A DNA stretch of 64,000 bases from Chryseobacterium wanjuense (GCF_900111495.1 NZ_FOIU01000004.1:62001-126000); one strand, 5' to 3'; numbered from the stretch's first letter, positions 1 to 9,718 are shown. The notes: a model not told the origin generated them from the letters alone. Program-made: numbers and translations.

Positions 1-348
1 TTTATCCTTATGTTCTTTTGAAGTGGATGCAATTAAATTTTTAAACTCTTCAGCTTCTGCCGAATTAGAGTTTTTCATAACACTGTTGGGAATTTCGGAA
101 ATCACAGGTCTTGCTTCCATTGGTTTGGCGTCCTTCTTACCTTTTGTCCATTCCAGATTTTTTAAAGCAATAAGTTTGGGTTTTAAAACTCTTCTTCTGG
201 GATCTTCGGGATGCGCTGTTTTCAGGAAATTTTCAATTTCAGCAATATTTTTACTTTCAAGAATGTTGGCATTTTTGTGAGCGTTTTTGTTGGTACTACA
301 TGAAATGAGCATTAAACATAGTGAAACAACAACATGAATTTTTTTCAT
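1..348 (-). CDS. Putative small lipoprotein of the DUF6759-like family, partial
   Basis: The start codon is at 348 and the frame stays open to base 1, so 116 residues are visible and the C-terminus lies outside the window. The N-terminus is a lipoprotein signal with the lipobox LISC (Cys17), so the product is probably lipidated and exported. Residues ~35-60 hold a motif, FL..AHP.DPRR..LKP, almost identical to one in the protein encoded at 1306-2094, so the two are paralogs. The visible part ends in SAEAEEFKNLI, matching the linker before the conserved C-terminal domain of that neighbour. The family resembles the uncharacterised DUF6759 proteins of Chryseobacterium (assigned from memory). Function is unknown. 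Confidence 0.8.
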   Translation of the reverse strand, partial: MKKIHVVVSLCLMLISCSTNKNAHKNANILESKNIAEIENFLKTAHPEDPRRRVLKPKLIALKNLEWTKGKKDAKPMEARPVISEIPNSVMKNSNSAEAEEFKNLIASTSKEHKDK

Positions 349-452
349 AAATGGGGATTTTTAATAAATTAATTTTCATTTGTTAGAGTGTGTGTTCTAT
401 TTGTAAGGTATACATACCAAAGACCGGGTTGCAAAATGACAACCGGAATTGC

Positions 453-473
453 TAAGTGAAAAATTTTCACTTA
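453..473. repeat. Perfect inverted repeat
   Basis: Ten-base arms (453-462 and 464-473) around one central base. It lies in the gap downstream of trmB. There is no T-tract in the right place on either strand, so it is a poor intrinsic terminator. It could be an operator or an RNA 3' end structure. Confidence 0.4.
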
Positions 474-543
474 AAAACCTTAAAATTTACTTAGATGTGT
501 TTGCGGAATTTTTCATAATTTTTTTTCAATCTGTGTACTGTTT

Positions 544-1221
544 TTAATTAATTCTAAACTTGATATAAGTAATTGTTTTGCCCTTTGCAGAAAACAATTC
601 TTCATAATAGGTTCTGATATCTCTTAAATGCTCTGTTTTCGGATCGTACTCCGGTGCACCATAGATATCGTGGTGAGCGGTAAGAATTTCATATCCCAAC
701 CCTTGCAGCAGGCCTAAAGTATATCCGTGAAGGAATTCGGAATCTGTCTTTAGATGGATAATCCCACCCGGTTTCAGGAATTTTTTGTACCTGTTCAGGA
801 AGTCAGGATGTGTCAATCTGTGCTTTGTACGTTTGTATTTGATCTGAGGATCCGGGAACGTGATCCAAATTTCATCTACTTCATTTTCTCCGAAAAAATA
901 TTCTACAAGCTCGATTTGAGATCTTAGAAAAGCAACATTATTCATCCCGGCTTCGACTGCTTCTTTAGCGCCAAACCAGAACCTTGCTCCTTTAATGTCA
1001 ATACCGATAAAGTTTTTCTCTGGGAACGTTTTGGCAAGACCTACAGAATATTCTCCTTTTCCACAGCCTAGTTCCAGAACGATGGGATGGTCATTCTTGA
1101 AAAAATCTGTGCGCCATTTACCTTTAAGTTCGAAGCCGTTTAAAGCATCTTCCCTTGTGGGCTGAATGACGTTTGGTAATATTTTGTTTTCTGCGAATCT
1201 TGCTAATTTATTTTTACCCAT
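544..1221 (-). CDS. trmB: tRNA (guanine-N7-)-methyltransferase
   Basis: Cytosolic enzyme that uses S-adenosylmethionine to make m7G at position 46 of tRNA. The product has 225 residues, normal for TrmB. The SAM-binding loop ELGCGKGEYS lies near residue 50, followed by IGIDIKG. The signature FPDPQIKYKRTKHRL, equivalent to the PDPW.KxRHxKRR motif, binds tRNA and SAM. An in-frame upstream start at 1263 exists, but MGKNKLARFAEN is the usual family N-terminus. A -7 element TATTTTTG on the minus strand at 1240-1247 lies downstream of the 1263 start and 19 bases before 1221, so 1221 is chosen. It appears to be transcribed alone. Confidence 0.95.
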   Translation of the reverse strand: MGKNKLARFAENKILPNVIQPTREDALNGFELKGKWRTDFFKNDHPIVLELGCGKGEYSVGLAKTFPEKNFIGIDIKGARFWFGAKEAVEAGMNNVAFLRSQIELVEYFFGENEVDEIWITFPDPQIKYKRTKHRLTHPDFLNRYKKFLKPGGIIHLKTDSEFLHGYTLGLLQGLGYEILTAHHDIYGAPEYDPKTEHLRDIRTYYEELFSAKGKTITYIKFRIN

Positions 1222-1239
1222 GAGTAATTTCTGAATCGG

Positions 1240-1247
1240 CAAAAATA
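1240..1247 (-). promoter_or_regulatory. -7 promoter element of trmB
   Basis: TATTTTTG on the minus strand, matching the Bacteroidetes -7 consensus TAnnTTTG, 19 bases before the trmB start. It decides between the two possible starts. Confidence 0.5.
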
Positions 1248-1305
1248 ATGAAAATTTATGCAAATGCCTTGTTTTTAGCCACGAAAAAATCGAAACAAAA
1301 GGGTT

Positions 1306-2094
1306 TTATTTTTTTGCAGAACTTCCTAAAGCTACCATGAGAGCCTTTTGTATGGTCTTTTGGGAGGCATACTGAGCACCGCAGACGATACTGGTAAACA
1401 GGTAATCTCCTTTTTGTACTACAACCGAATTGTCACCGTGCGCAGGAACGGGAAGTCTGTATTTCGTATTACCGATTCCATCCATTCTTACGATGATGTT
1501 ACAGTCGGATTTGTTTTCGATCATTACGATGCATTCTTTTGTATTCGGGTCGTTGTCGAAAAGAGAATTAAGAATTTTCACCGTTTTATTTTTATGTTCT
1601 ACCGGATTTTCCGCCATCAGCATATTGAATTCAGAAGCTTCTGCATCGGGAATTGCCGCCGAAGGTTTGGCCACTTCAGGAGTTGTAGGTTCGATAAAAA
1701 CATTTTTTGGAGTACTTGGTGTATAAACCACTGCAGCCTGGCCCATCTGCAACTGTTTTTGATACTTTGCTATCTGCTTTTGTTTAATGATAGCATTCAT
1801 TTCTTCGAAAGATATTTTGGTGGATGGCCTTCTTTTAAGCATGGCAAGCCAATCCTGCATTTGCTTTACTTTCTGATCTCCGGGCTTGGCATTTTTGATG
1901 TACTCTTTCATCATGTCCATCACGCGGGGTTTCAGGACAGATCTTCGTGGATCGTCGGGATGGGCATCCCTCAGGAAAGCATTGATCTCGTAGATGCTTT
2001 TACTTTTTAAAATTTCGCTATAATCTTTTCCTCTTGACTGAGCGGAAAGATGGGCGAAAAAAATTACACTAAAGAGTAGAAGTAGCTTTTTCAT
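1306..2094 (-). CDS. Exported DUF6759-like protein
   Basis: 262 residues with a cleavable signal peptide (MKKLLLLFSVIFFAHLSAQ) and no lipobox, so probably periplasmic or secreted. Residues ~30-55 carry the same HP.DPRR..LKP motif as the partial gene at 1-348. A Lys/Gln-rich helical middle and a Pro/Thr linker follow. The C-terminal ~90 residues (FDNDPNTKECIVMIENKSDCNIIV...) closely match the C-terminus of the protein at 20399-21106. That conserved domain looks like a small beta-rich fold with paired Cys. The function is unknown; it resembles DUF6759 proteins, with the family name given from memory. No promoter element was evident. Confidence 0.85.
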   Translation of the reverse strand: MKKLLLLFSVIFFAHLSAQSRGKDYSEILKSKSIYEINAFLRDAHPDDPRRSVLKPRVMDMMKEYIKNAKPGDQKVKQMQDWLAMLKRRPSTKISFEEMNAIIKQKQIAKYQKQLQMGQAAVVYTPSTPKNVFIEPTTPEVAKPSAAIPDAEASEFNMLMAENPVEHKNKTVKILNSLFDNDPNTKECIVMIENKSDCNIIVRMDGIGNTKYRLPVPAHGDNSVVVQKGDYLFTSIVCGAQYASQKTIQKALMVALGSSAKK

Positions 2095-2253
2095 TCACTA
2101 ATATTAAAGTTAAAAAATACAATATTTTTTTCCTTTTGATTTGCGTTGGTGTTTTGGTATTAGTTTTTTTAGTGTCTAAATTGATAACGAAAATTACGCC
2201 ATTTTTATTTTAAACACTGGATTTTTTTATTAAAAATAAGCAATATTTTAAAA

Positions 2254-2300
2254 ATCCGGAAAATGAATATCTTAATTTTCAGAATATACATTTTCCGGAT
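2254..2300 (-). terminator. Terminator of the 2320-3108 gene
   Basis: Perfect 12-base inverted repeat (2254-2265 and 2289-2300; core CCGGAAAATG) with a 23-base loop. On the minus strand it is followed by TTTTTAAAATATT. Confidence 0.6.
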
Positions 2301-2319
2301 CTTATATCAGGGCTTTAAT

Positions 2320-3108
2320 TTATTTTATAACTTCCTGAAGATGAGAATTCTTTAACCTTTTTTGATAAATTGGTAAATATTTTTCAATCGGGATTTTTAC
2401 CGCTTCGAAATTACCAGCCAACACATAAGGTTCAATATTTTCTGAACTATAAACGAACTGAAGGAAATTATCAATTAAATTTTCAGGAATTTTGAATCTT
2501 GTAAAATAGTCTTTTCCTAAATAATTTTTAATCTGCGTGATTGAATTATTCATCCTTTCATATGCCACATACCGCTGTTTTTTCTTTCTTTCACCGGATA
2601 AAATATCATAGATACTTTCCAGGCTGAAGGTAAGTCCGCCATCGCGCAATCCTGCAACAGGAAGCTGTGGAGGGGTTCCGTCACCTTTCGGTTCAGGCAG
2701 GCCGATCACTTTTTTTATGGCAAGTCCTTTGTCTTCTTTTTTCAGGGAATTTACGTCGTATCTCAAATTTCCGGTCGGTTTGAATCTGCTGATTACCACC
2801 TCCTGAATTTCTCGGTAGGCTATTTTTAATTCAATTAAATTTTTAGGCCCCATCATCTGAGGCGTCAGTTTAATATCTTTCCTCTCTGTAACGATAGACG
2901 TAAAACGGATTACATCTCCCGGGTTTGCAGGGATGTTGAAATCACCGTTGTAATCGGTAAGGACGGTTTTTTGGGTAGTAAGATTGGTGACATATACCTG
3001 ATTAAGATACAATATCGAATTATCTCTAAGAAAAACTTCTCCAGAATAAATTTGAGCGTTAATTTTTGCCAGAAAAATCAACAGCAATAGGGTGAATAGC
3101 TTCTTCAT
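2320..3108 (-). CDS. Exported protein with carboxypeptidase-regulatory-like domain
   Basis: 262 residues from the ATG at 3108; an upstream in-frame TTG at 3138 is rejected because a -7 element (3118-3125) lies between them. The signal peptide MKKLFTLLLLIFLAKINAQ is followed at residues ~20-90 by a beta-sandwich-type segment (LNQVYVTNLTTQKTVLTDYNGDFNIPANPGD), typical of the carboxypeptidase D regulatory-like domain found in many Bacteroidetes envelope proteins. The remaining ~170 residues are charged and helical, with no recognised domain. Such proteins are common in flavobacteria and their role is unknown. The gene stands alone between two terminator or promoter regions. Confidence 0.8.
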   Translation of the reverse strand: MKKLFTLLLLIFLAKINAQIYSGEVFLRDNSILYLNQVYVTNLTTQKTVLTDYNGDFNIPANPGDVIRFTSIVTERKDIKLTPQMMGPKNLIELKIAYREIQEVVISRFKPTGNLRYDVNSLKKEDKGLAIKKVIGLPEPKGDGTPPQLPVAGLRDGGLTFSLESIYDILSGERKKKQRYVAYERMNNSITQIKNYLGKDYFTRFKIPENLIDNFLQFVYSSENIEPYVLAGNFEAVKIPIEKYLPIYQKRLKNSHLQEVIK

Positions 3109-3117
3109 ATAATGTGG

Positions 3118-3125
3118 CAAAATTA
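3118..3125 (-). promoter_or_regulatory. -7 element for the 2320-3108 gene
   Basis: TAATTTTG on the minus strand, 10 bases before the ATG at 3108. The leader would be very short. No clear -33 element. Confidence 0.35.
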
Positions 3126-3269
3126 CGGAGAAAAGCAATAATTTATACCTAATTAATTAGTGAAAACAGGTTAAAGTTATATTAAACTTTGCTATAAAAT
3201 TGTTAATGAATGTTATAAGACTTTCATTTTATTAAAAATAGACGAAAAATGTTCTTTTTATTAATGGAA

Positions 3270-6200
3270 TTAATAATTTTTTACCAAAAGCCAGCTTGTA
3301 TATTTCACCGTCGTGCTTCCTTTGAATTCTGTCCAGCTGATGAAATACCAATACGTTGCCGTATTCACGGGTCTTCCGGTGATTTTGCCGTCCCAGATGA
3401 ATCTGTTGGCCGAATTCCCTCTGAAAACCTCAGCTCCATATCTGTCGAAAATTCTGAATTCTACGTTATCGTTATCCATTAATGCAGAATAATCTATCGT
3501 ATCATTGTAGCCGTCTGAATTTGGCGTGATGGTATTAATTAAATTAATAATAACAAAAGGTCTGGTCACTTCTTCACATCTGTTGGAATCACGCACGTGA
3601 ACGATATGATTTCCTCTAGGAACATTCGTAAAGACATTGGTATCCTGCCAGTTTACACCATCCAAAGAATACTGATAAGGAGGAGTTCCGCCGCCAACAC
3701 CTACAGTAACGGTCGTTCCATTGATTTCAATAGTGGTAATGATCGGAAGAGGAGATTCTGTAACGGTTACATTTTGTCTGTATGTACATCCGTTTACAGT
3801 AAGATCTACCCAGTAACTTCCCACACCAACATTAGAAATAGAAGGAGTCGTTGCTCCTGTGCTCCATAAATAGCTGTCGAAGCCTGGTCCAGCGTCTAGT
3901 GTGGTTTTTGTTTTAGGACAAATAATTTTATCCACTAAAATATCAGATTTTTTAGGAATTTTAATGGTGATGGTAATAGACGCAACATTAGGACATTCTC
4001 CCGGTTTTTCAAATCGGATATAAATAGTCTGCACGCCCGTTAAGTTCATCGGGTTACCGATTGGAGCCAGATCATTTTGTGCATCCGCCAAGCTTCCGTG
4101 GAAGCTGAATGTCACAAGAGGATCTATGGTATACTGGGTCATATAAGGAAGTAAATCCATCAATTTAATACCATCCAAATCATCATCACACACTGTAACG
4201 GATAAAGTGGTTCTTATCAAAGGAATTTTTCCGGCAACGTTGAAGGTAAGTGGTTTTATCACAGGAGGACATCCGTCAGGAGAATCAACCCTGATGTAGA
4301 TCGTTGTCGTCGTCGTGTACGACCAGTTGTTGGGAAGTGTATTTGTATTTCCGGCATTGGCATCGGTTAAACTTGCGTAATACCTTACTCCTGTAAAATA
4401 AGCAGGGTTACTTAAAACAATCGCGGTAATATCCGATAAAGTAACATTCACGGTACCGTCTACGTTTTCATCACAAAATACTCCTGAATAGTTATCCGTT
4501 ACGACAGCATAAGGAAATAAATTAAGGGTAATTTCCGCAATATTTTTACAGCCGATGTTATTTTTTACAACGGCATATACTATCGTTCCATTGGCTGCGG
4601 TATATGTGGTCGGAGTAGGAATTGAAGTTCCCGGTGTTTCGTTTTGAGCGTTTATTAAACTTGTATAATAAGTAATCGTAACTGGCGAACTACCTGTCAC
4701 ATTGGCTGTTGTTAAGTTAAATACACCCTGTCCTGTCCCGTTAACATTACAGGCATTGATCGCAACATTGTTTACCGTTAAAACCTGAATATTAAGTGTT
4801 ACTGTCACCGTTTCACAATCGGGGAAGTTGACATCATTTCCACAGAATGTATAGGTAAAAGTATCAGTTGCAGGAGTCCCCGGATTGGTCGGAGTATACG
4901 TAATTACACCCGTTGTTGCATTTACGGTTGCTGTTCCTAATGTCGGTGGAGTAAGAATCGCCACGGTAGAAGGAACCGGTGTCTGAGTTGAATTTGTAAA
5001 CGCAGGAGTAATGGTTTTTGATGTACAGAAATCATACGTTGTCGAGGTTTCTTTTGTACAATTTAAAACTTTAAATTGCTCAGTTACCAGAGGAGCACAG
5101 CTTCCCATAGTTACAGAGCAGGTATAATATCCCGGTTGGGTAGGGGTAATAGAAGTGCCTGTCGCACCAGGAATAAGAGTTCCGTTGATATACCATTGAT
5201 AGGTATCGTAAATAATAGGATCGACGGTAAGAACAATTCCCGGAATACAATCTCCTCCGGATTTTAAAATCACCGGTTGAGTAGGGAATCCCGCAAAGAA
5301 TCCTCCGTAGCCGACTGCATCACTTCCCGCATTGATTCCCGCTGTAATTGCTTTTGAAGAAACCACAGTGATGGTTCCCACGGTATTCGGAATTCCGTAA
5401 GTTACCCAATTGTTGGTTCCTGTCATATTGAATGGTCCTGTTGTCGCCGGCGGAGTAACACCATTTACGGTAACAACAGCTCCTTTTTCTGTAATAAGAT
5501 TTAATTTGGTAGGAATATTTAAAATCCCACCCGGATTGGCATTAGAATGAACAAAATTTTCATCAATAAAACCAAGCTCATTAATTTGTTTCGGTAAATA
5601 ACAGTTAAGAGCCGGAATAAAATTGAAACCACCCGTTGCCACTTCATTTCCTACATTATTGGCTCCCGCAAGAACCTGATAGATGTAGGCATTTTTTGTC
5701 GTTCTAATATATAAATTATAATGACCGTTTCCCTGAAGCTGATATTTAGAATCGGGGATCATAAAATATTGCCCGGTATTGAGTACTGTTATAGGAGCAA
5801 GCTCATTGTTTACACGAACTTCAGTGTTGTCTTCTGTTGCAATAACCAAGGCGCCTTCCATATGTGAGCCAATATTTCCGTTACCTTTTACCAAAGCAAA
5901 TTCATTTCCCAGCCGCTCCACCGGAACCGCCTGATCCATGAGGATGTCTGAACTGGAAGAAAAGTTTCCGGCATATTGGCCGTTAAAGTTTCCGTTGGTG
6001 ACATTTACTGGTTTTGTGGCAACAATTTTAGCCCCGATAAAACCATCAGAGTTTCCCGAATTGATTCCATTTCCGTCGATGATATAAGATTGCCCTTTGT
6101 TTAAAGTAAAAGTTATGGTGGGAGTGGTAGCTCCGGTAGTTCCGTTTGAGAACTGTGTCGTAGGTTTATATCCTGAAATTGTAACGACGGTATTGTCTTC

Positions 6201-6674
6201 TGTTGCCAATACACTCGTCATAAAATTAAGAATCGAATTGGTGACGGAGATAGGCGCGCTGGCAGCATAAAATAATTTTCCGGTAGAAGGAATCCCTTTG
6301 GAAGTGATGATTTCAGCGTGATTAAAAACAGAAAATCTCAGATTGGCGTAGAAAGGAAATTCTGCTTTTACATACAATCCTTTTGTAATAGGAGTGAAAA
6401 GGTCTGCCTGAAGCGTTGTAATAATATAGTTTCGTAAGATATCAATTTTTTGAGGATTGCCTTTGCTGATGTTTACAGTGGCAATTAAGGTATTGTTATT
6501 ATAAATACTTACCGGAAACGGTGTCGTACGGTTAGTAGAAAGATATAATTTCTGATAAGGATTTGGGTTGCCTGTCCGGTCTACCATAGGCGCAAACCAG
6601 TGCTCCCTATCCAATTGAGCAAAAGTAGAGGTGAAAAAATAAAATATAAATAAAAAAGATAAAATTTTCTTCAT
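3270..6674 (-). CDS. T9SS type B surface protein with IgGFc-binding-like domain (paralog 1)
   Basis: 1134 residues. The signal peptide ends FAQ near residue 20. Residues ~90-460 resemble the IgGFc-binding N-terminal domain family (Pfam IgGFc_binding), with the hallmark MDQAVPVERLGNEFALVKG. An Ig-like module follows (~475-545, YQWYINGTLIPGA), then a cadherin-like module (~560-630, GTATVNATTGVITYTP). Three ~85-residue repeats occupy ~638-906. A Cys-containing module (TLDAGPGFDSYLWSTGATT) spans ~915-970, and a SprB-like repeat (GGTPPYQYSLDGVNWQ) spans ~975-1030. The last ~90 residues (ITPNSDGYND..., FDRYG, WDGK) are the gliding-motility-type T9SS type B sorting domain. Exported to the cell surface or medium; an adhesive role is inferred only. 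Its modules match paralog 5 best, but the first ~130 residues also resemble paralog 4. Confidence 0.9.
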   Translation of the reverse strand: MKKILSFLFIFYFFTSTFAQLDREHWFAPMVDRTGNPNPYQKLYLSTNRTTPFPVSIYNNNTLIATVNISKGNPQKIDILRNYIITTLQADLFTPITKGLYVKAEFPFYANLRFSVFNHAEIITSKGIPSTGKLFYAASAPISVTNSILNFMTSVLATEDNTVVTISGYKPTTQFSNGTTGATTPTITFTLNKGQSYIIDGNGINSGNSDGFIGAKIVATKPVNVTNGNFNGQYAGNFSSSSDILMDQAVPVERLGNEFALVKGNGNIGSHMEGALVIATEDNTEVRVNNELAPITVLNTGQYFMIPDSKYQLQGNGHYNLYIRTTKNAYIYQVLAGANNVGNEVATGGFNFIPALNCYLPKQINELGFIDENFVHSNANPGGILNIPTKLNLITEKGAVVTVNGVTPPATTGPFNMTGTNNWVTYGIPNTVGTITVVSSKAITAGINAGSDAVGYGGFFAGFPTQPVILKSGGDCIPGIVLTVDPIIYDTYQWYINGTLIPGATGTSITPTQPGYYTCSVTMGSCAPLVTEQFKVLNCTKETSTTYDFCTSKTITPAFTNSTQTPVPSTVAILTPPTLGTATVNATTGVITYTPTNPGTPATDTFTYTFCGNDVNFPDCETVTVTLNIQVLTVNNVAINACNVNGTGQGVFNLTTANVTGSSPVTITYYTSLINAQNETPGTSIPTPTTYTAANGTIVYAVVKNNIGCKNIAEITLNLFPYAVVTDNYSGVFCDENVDGTVNVTLSDITAIVLSNPAYFTGVRYYASLTDANAGNTNTLPNNWSYTTTTTIYIRVDSPDGCPPVIKPLTFNVAGKIPLIRTTLSVTVCDDDLDGIKLMDLLPYMTQYTIDPLVTFSFHGSLADAQNDLAPIGNPMNLTGVQTIYIRFEKPGECPNVASITITIKIPKKSDILVDKIICPKTKTTLDAGPGFDSYLWSTGATTPSISNVGVGSYWVDLTVNGCTYRQNVTVTESPLPIITTIEINGTTVTVGVGGGTPPYQYSLDGVNWQDTNVFTNVPRGNHIVHVRDSNRCEEVTRPFVIINLINTITPNSDGYNDTIDYSALMDNDNVEFRIFDRYGAEVFRGNSANRFIWDGKITGRPVNTATYWYFISWTEFKGSTTVKYTSWLLVKNY

Positions 6675-6693
6675 TCAGAAATTGGTTTTATCA

Positions 6694-6701
6694 CAAATTT
6701 A
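6694..6701 (-). promoter_or_regulatory. -7 element of paralog 1
   Basis: TAAATTTG on the minus strand, 20 bases before the start codon. One of five similarly placed elements in the array. Confidence 0.5.
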
Positions 6702-6737
6702 ATAATAAAAAGTATTAATAGCTTAAAAAATAAATAA

Positions 6738-6765
6738 AAAACCATGATTTTAAAATCATGGTTTT
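6738..6765 (-). terminator. Terminator of paralog 2
   Basis: Perfect palindrome with 14-base arms around ATTTTAAAAT (core CCATGATTTTAAAATCATGG), followed on the minus strand by T-rich sequence. It lies just downstream of the paralog 2 stop and closely resembles the hairpin after paralog 4. Confidence 0.7.
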
Positions 6766-6786
6766 CAAAGTTTTATTTAAAGGCTG

Positions 6787-9606
6787 TTATTCAAGATTTT
6801 TTACCAGGATCCAGCCGGAATATTTTATTTGAGTTTGGGCTTTATTAGGCTCTGTCCAGGTGATTTCGTACCAATACGTTGCCGTAGGAACTTTTTTCCC
6901 GTACATGGTTCCGTCCCATTTGTAGGCACTGAAGCGGTCGGCTTGGTAGACTTTATTTCCGTATCTGTCATAAATATTGAAGATCAGATTCTTTTTGTAT
7001 GCTAATTCAGAGTAATCGATATAATCGTTTTTGTTGTCTCCGTTTGGTGTAATTGCATTGAGAAGATTAGGGACAGTTACCGTTACATCGATCGGTTCGC
7101 AATTATAAAAATCTTTCACATAAATACTGTTTTCCCCTCTTGGAAGATTTCCGAAGAAATTAGAATCCTGCCACGTAGCACCATCAAGGGAATATTTATA
7201 TGGTTGAGTTCCTCCAATTACACTTACAGTGATGGTATTATTTTTAATTTCAAGATTTGAAATGACAGGTTGCTCTGCAGCAAGTACTTTTACATCCTGT
7301 CTTGTGAAGCATTCTCCTGTTTTTAGCTGTACCCAGTAAGCACCCACCGGAACGGTGATGGCCTGAGTTGTTTCTCCCGTACTCCAACGATAGCCGTCGA
7401 AACCTGGACCTGCATCCAGCGTAGCTTTATTTTCAATACAGATAATTTTATCAGATAAAACGGTAGATTTCACCGGTGGAAGTACTACAAGCGTAATCTG
7501 CGCGATGCTTGAACATCCGTTTGAGTTGGTTACATTCGCATACACTGTTGTATTTGAAGAAATATATGTTGAAGCATTTGAAATTACATTCGTTCCGTTG
7601 TTAAGATCTGCAAGCGTAGGATAGTACAAAATTGTGTATCCGGTTTGAGTTACAATCGGAGCTGTCTCAAGATTGAATGCCGCCATATTCGGGTTAGAAT
7701 CCAGATAGCAAGATTGTATGGTTACATTTTTCACGGTAGGATTTGGGTCTACTTTTAAGTGTAAAGTTACCTGTTCGCAGCCGACTCCTGTTGTCGGATT
7801 TGCGCAGAAATGATACACCATTAAGTCATTACCGATAAAATTTGTATTGGCTGTATAGGTGATGGTTCCTGTGGCAGCATCAATCGTTGCTGTACCATTA
7901 GTGGGAGCCGTATCAATTTGTACAGTACTTGGAATAAATGGAACGGTATGATTGGTAAATTTAGGAATGATCGTTTTCTGAGTTTCACAGACAATTAAAC
8001 TTTTTGTTACCTGCTCGTAGCAAGATTCTACTTCGTAGACCGGTGTGGTTGCAAAACAACCTCCCATTCCCACTTTTACGGTGTAATTTCCTGGCTGCAT
8101 CGGAGTGTATGTGTACGTTGTTGCTCCGGGAATAGGGTTTCCATTAAGATACCATTGATACGTTTCAAAGCTGTCGCCTGTTTCCAGAATAGCTCCCGGT
8201 ACACAATCTCCACTTTTACTGATGGCCGGAACCGAAGAGAATCCTGCAAAATATCCACCGTATCCTACAACACCACTTCCTCCTGCAATCCCTGCAGTTA
8301 CGGCTTTTGTTGAGATAATGGTGACATTTCCGGTTACGCCAGTAAGGGAATAAGATACCCAATCTGTGGTTCCTGTAACGTCGTAAGGTCCCTGAGCAGC
8401 AGTTGGTGTCACCCCGTTTACGGTTACGGCAGCTCCTTTTTCTGTTAAAATATTTAATTTAATATTATTTGCAGCCTGAGGAAGCCATTCGATCATCCCG
8501 ATTTCATCAATTTTTCTTGGTAACAGACAATTGAGCGGGGGTATATAATTAAAACCAATGGTAGCACTGGAAGTTGCCGTTCCCGCAAGAAGCTGGTAGA
8601 CATATGCATTTTTGGTAGTTCTTACATACATATTGTAATGCCCGCTTCCCTGATCGATATAGTTGACATTATTGGGTTCATTTACGCGATAATGCTGCCC
8701 TTCATTGATGGTGGCAACAGGAGCCGGGTTGTTATTGACATAGATTTCAGTATTATCTTCAGTCGCTACCAATAAAACATCTTCAGTTTTTGCAGCAATA
8801 TTTCCAAAACCTTTTACGATGACAAATTCTTTTCCTAATCTGTCCACAGGCACCGACTGATCCATGACAATATCTCCACCCGTTAAAGACGTACCGATAT
8901 TATATTCACCAAGGAAGTTTCCGTTTGTAACTGAAATCGGCTTGTCTGAAGTGATTTTAGACCCAATAAAACCTGTTGAATTTCCTGTAACGTTTCCTCT
9001 GCCTTCAACAATGTAAGACTGTCCTTTATTTAAAGTAATAGACATGCTTGGCGTTGATGTTGCTGTCACTCCGTTGGTAAAAACAACATTGGGAGAATAT
9101 CCTGAAATAGTCACCGTTGTATTATTTTCCGTGGCAAGAATTCCTGTTGTGAAATTCATACCCTGGGTAGGATTCGTGATAGGAGCAACGACGGCATAGA
9201 ATTTTGTACCGACTCCGGCTTTTCCTTTTGATGTTAAAATCTCACCATGCGCCGGAACAACAAATCTGAATGAAGCAAAAAATGGTTTTTCACCTTTCAG
9301 ATATAATCCTTTCGTGCCGACCGTAAATAGGTCTCCGGCCGTAGATCCTATCATATCTGCAGCAGTGATATTATAAGATTGAGGATTTCCTTTGCTGATC
9401 GCCACAGTTGCTATGATCACATTATTATTATAAATATCAACATTGAATGGTGTAGCAGAATCTGTGGAGAGATAAACCGCCTGTTTGGCTGTCGAAGAAA
9501 GATTAGCTGCTGAAAATGGAGCAAACCAATGTTCGGTATCCCGTTGTGCTGAAATAGCAATGAAAGTAAATAAAAATAAAACTAATGAGTAGAGTTGTTT
9601 TTTCAT
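6787..9606 (-). CDS. T9SS type B surface protein with IgGFc-binding-like domain (paralog 2)
   Basis: 939 residues. Signal peptide ending ISAQ, then QRDTEHWFAP. The IgGFc-binding-like domain (~90-455) carries MDQSVPVDRLGKEFVIVKG. Then come an Ig-like module (~464-530, YQWYLNGNPIPGA), a cadherin-like module (~539-622), a single ~85-residue repeat (~624-709, Cys near its start, YYPTLADLNNGTN in the middle), the TLDAGPGFDGYRWSTG module (~719-769), a SprB-like repeat (~782-832) and the type B sorting domain (~842-939, ITPNGDNKNDYIDYS). It is shorter than its flanking relatives only because it has one repeat instead of two or three. It has its own promoter element and terminator. Surface location follows from the sorting domain; ligand unknown. 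Confidence 0.9.
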   Translation of the reverse strand: MKKQLYSLVLFLFTFIAISAQRDTEHWFAPFSAANLSSTAKQAVYLSTDSATPFNVDIYNNNVIIATVAISKGNPQSYNITAADMIGSTAGDLFTVGTKGLYLKGEKPFFASFRFVVPAHGEILTSKGKAGVGTKFYAVVAPITNPTQGMNFTTGILATENNTTVTISGYSPNVVFTNGVTATSTPSMSITLNKGQSYIVEGRGNVTGNSTGFIGSKITSDKPISVTNGNFLGEYNIGTSLTGGDIVMDQSVPVDRLGKEFVIVKGFGNIAAKTEDVLLVATEDNTEIYVNNNPAPVATINEGQHYRVNEPNNVNYIDQGSGHYNMYVRTTKNAYVYQLLAGTATSSATIGFNYIPPLNCLLPRKIDEIGMIEWLPQAANNIKLNILTEKGAAVTVNGVTPTAAQGPYDVTGTTDWVSYSLTGVTGNVTIISTKAVTAGIAGGSGVVGYGGYFAGFSSVPAISKSGDCVPGAILETGDSFETYQWYLNGNPIPGATTYTYTPMQPGNYTVKVGMGGCFATTPVYEVESCYEQVTKSLIVCETQKTIIPKFTNHTVPFIPSTVQIDTAPTNGTATIDAATGTITYTANTNFIGNDLMVYHFCANPTTGVGCEQVTLHLKVDPNPTVKNVTIQSCYLDSNPNMAAFNLETAPIVTQTGYTILYYPTLADLNNGTNVISNASTYISSNTTVYANVTNSNGCSSIAQITLVVLPPVKSTVLSDKIICIENKATLDAGPGFDGYRWSTGETTQAITVPVGAYWVQLKTGECFTRQDVKVLAAEQPVISNLEIKNNTITVSVIGGTQPYKYSLDGATWQDSNFFGNLPRGENSIYVKDFYNCEPIDVTVTVPNLLNAITPNGDNKNDYIDYSELAYKKNLIFNIYDRYGNKVYQADRFSAYKWDGTMYGKKVPTATYWYEITWTEPNKAQTQIKYSGWILVKNLE

Positions 9607-9626
9607 ATTGTGGTGATTAGTTTTGA

Positions 9627-9634
9627 CAAAAATA
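9627..9634 (-). promoter_or_regulatory. -7 element of paralog 2
   Basis: TATTTTTG on the minus strand, 21 bases before the start codon. Confidence 0.5.
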
Positions 9635-9665
9635 GAATTTTATTTCTAATTAATTGGAAAAAGCA

Positions 9666-9699
9666 TAAAAAAAACACGGTTTTTAAGCCGTGTTTTTAA
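9666..9699 (-). terminator. Terminator of paralog 3
   Basis: Hairpin with arms AAAAACACGG and CCGTGTTTTT around a short loop, just downstream of the paralog 3 stop. On the minus strand the right arm runs into T-rich sequence. Confidence 0.7.
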
Positions 9700-9718
9700 T
9701 AATTTTAATAAAATTGTG

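Noticed and set aside
453..473. Intrinsic terminator for trmB
   Set aside because: Good palindrome, but no T-run follows on the minus strand and it lies 70 bases past the stop codon; recorded only as an inverted repeat.
1348..2010. Open frame of 220 codons on the plus strand opposite the 1306-2094 gene
   Set aside because: Cys/Phe/His-rich translation with no family resemblance, no promoter, and entirely antisense to a well-supported exported protein.
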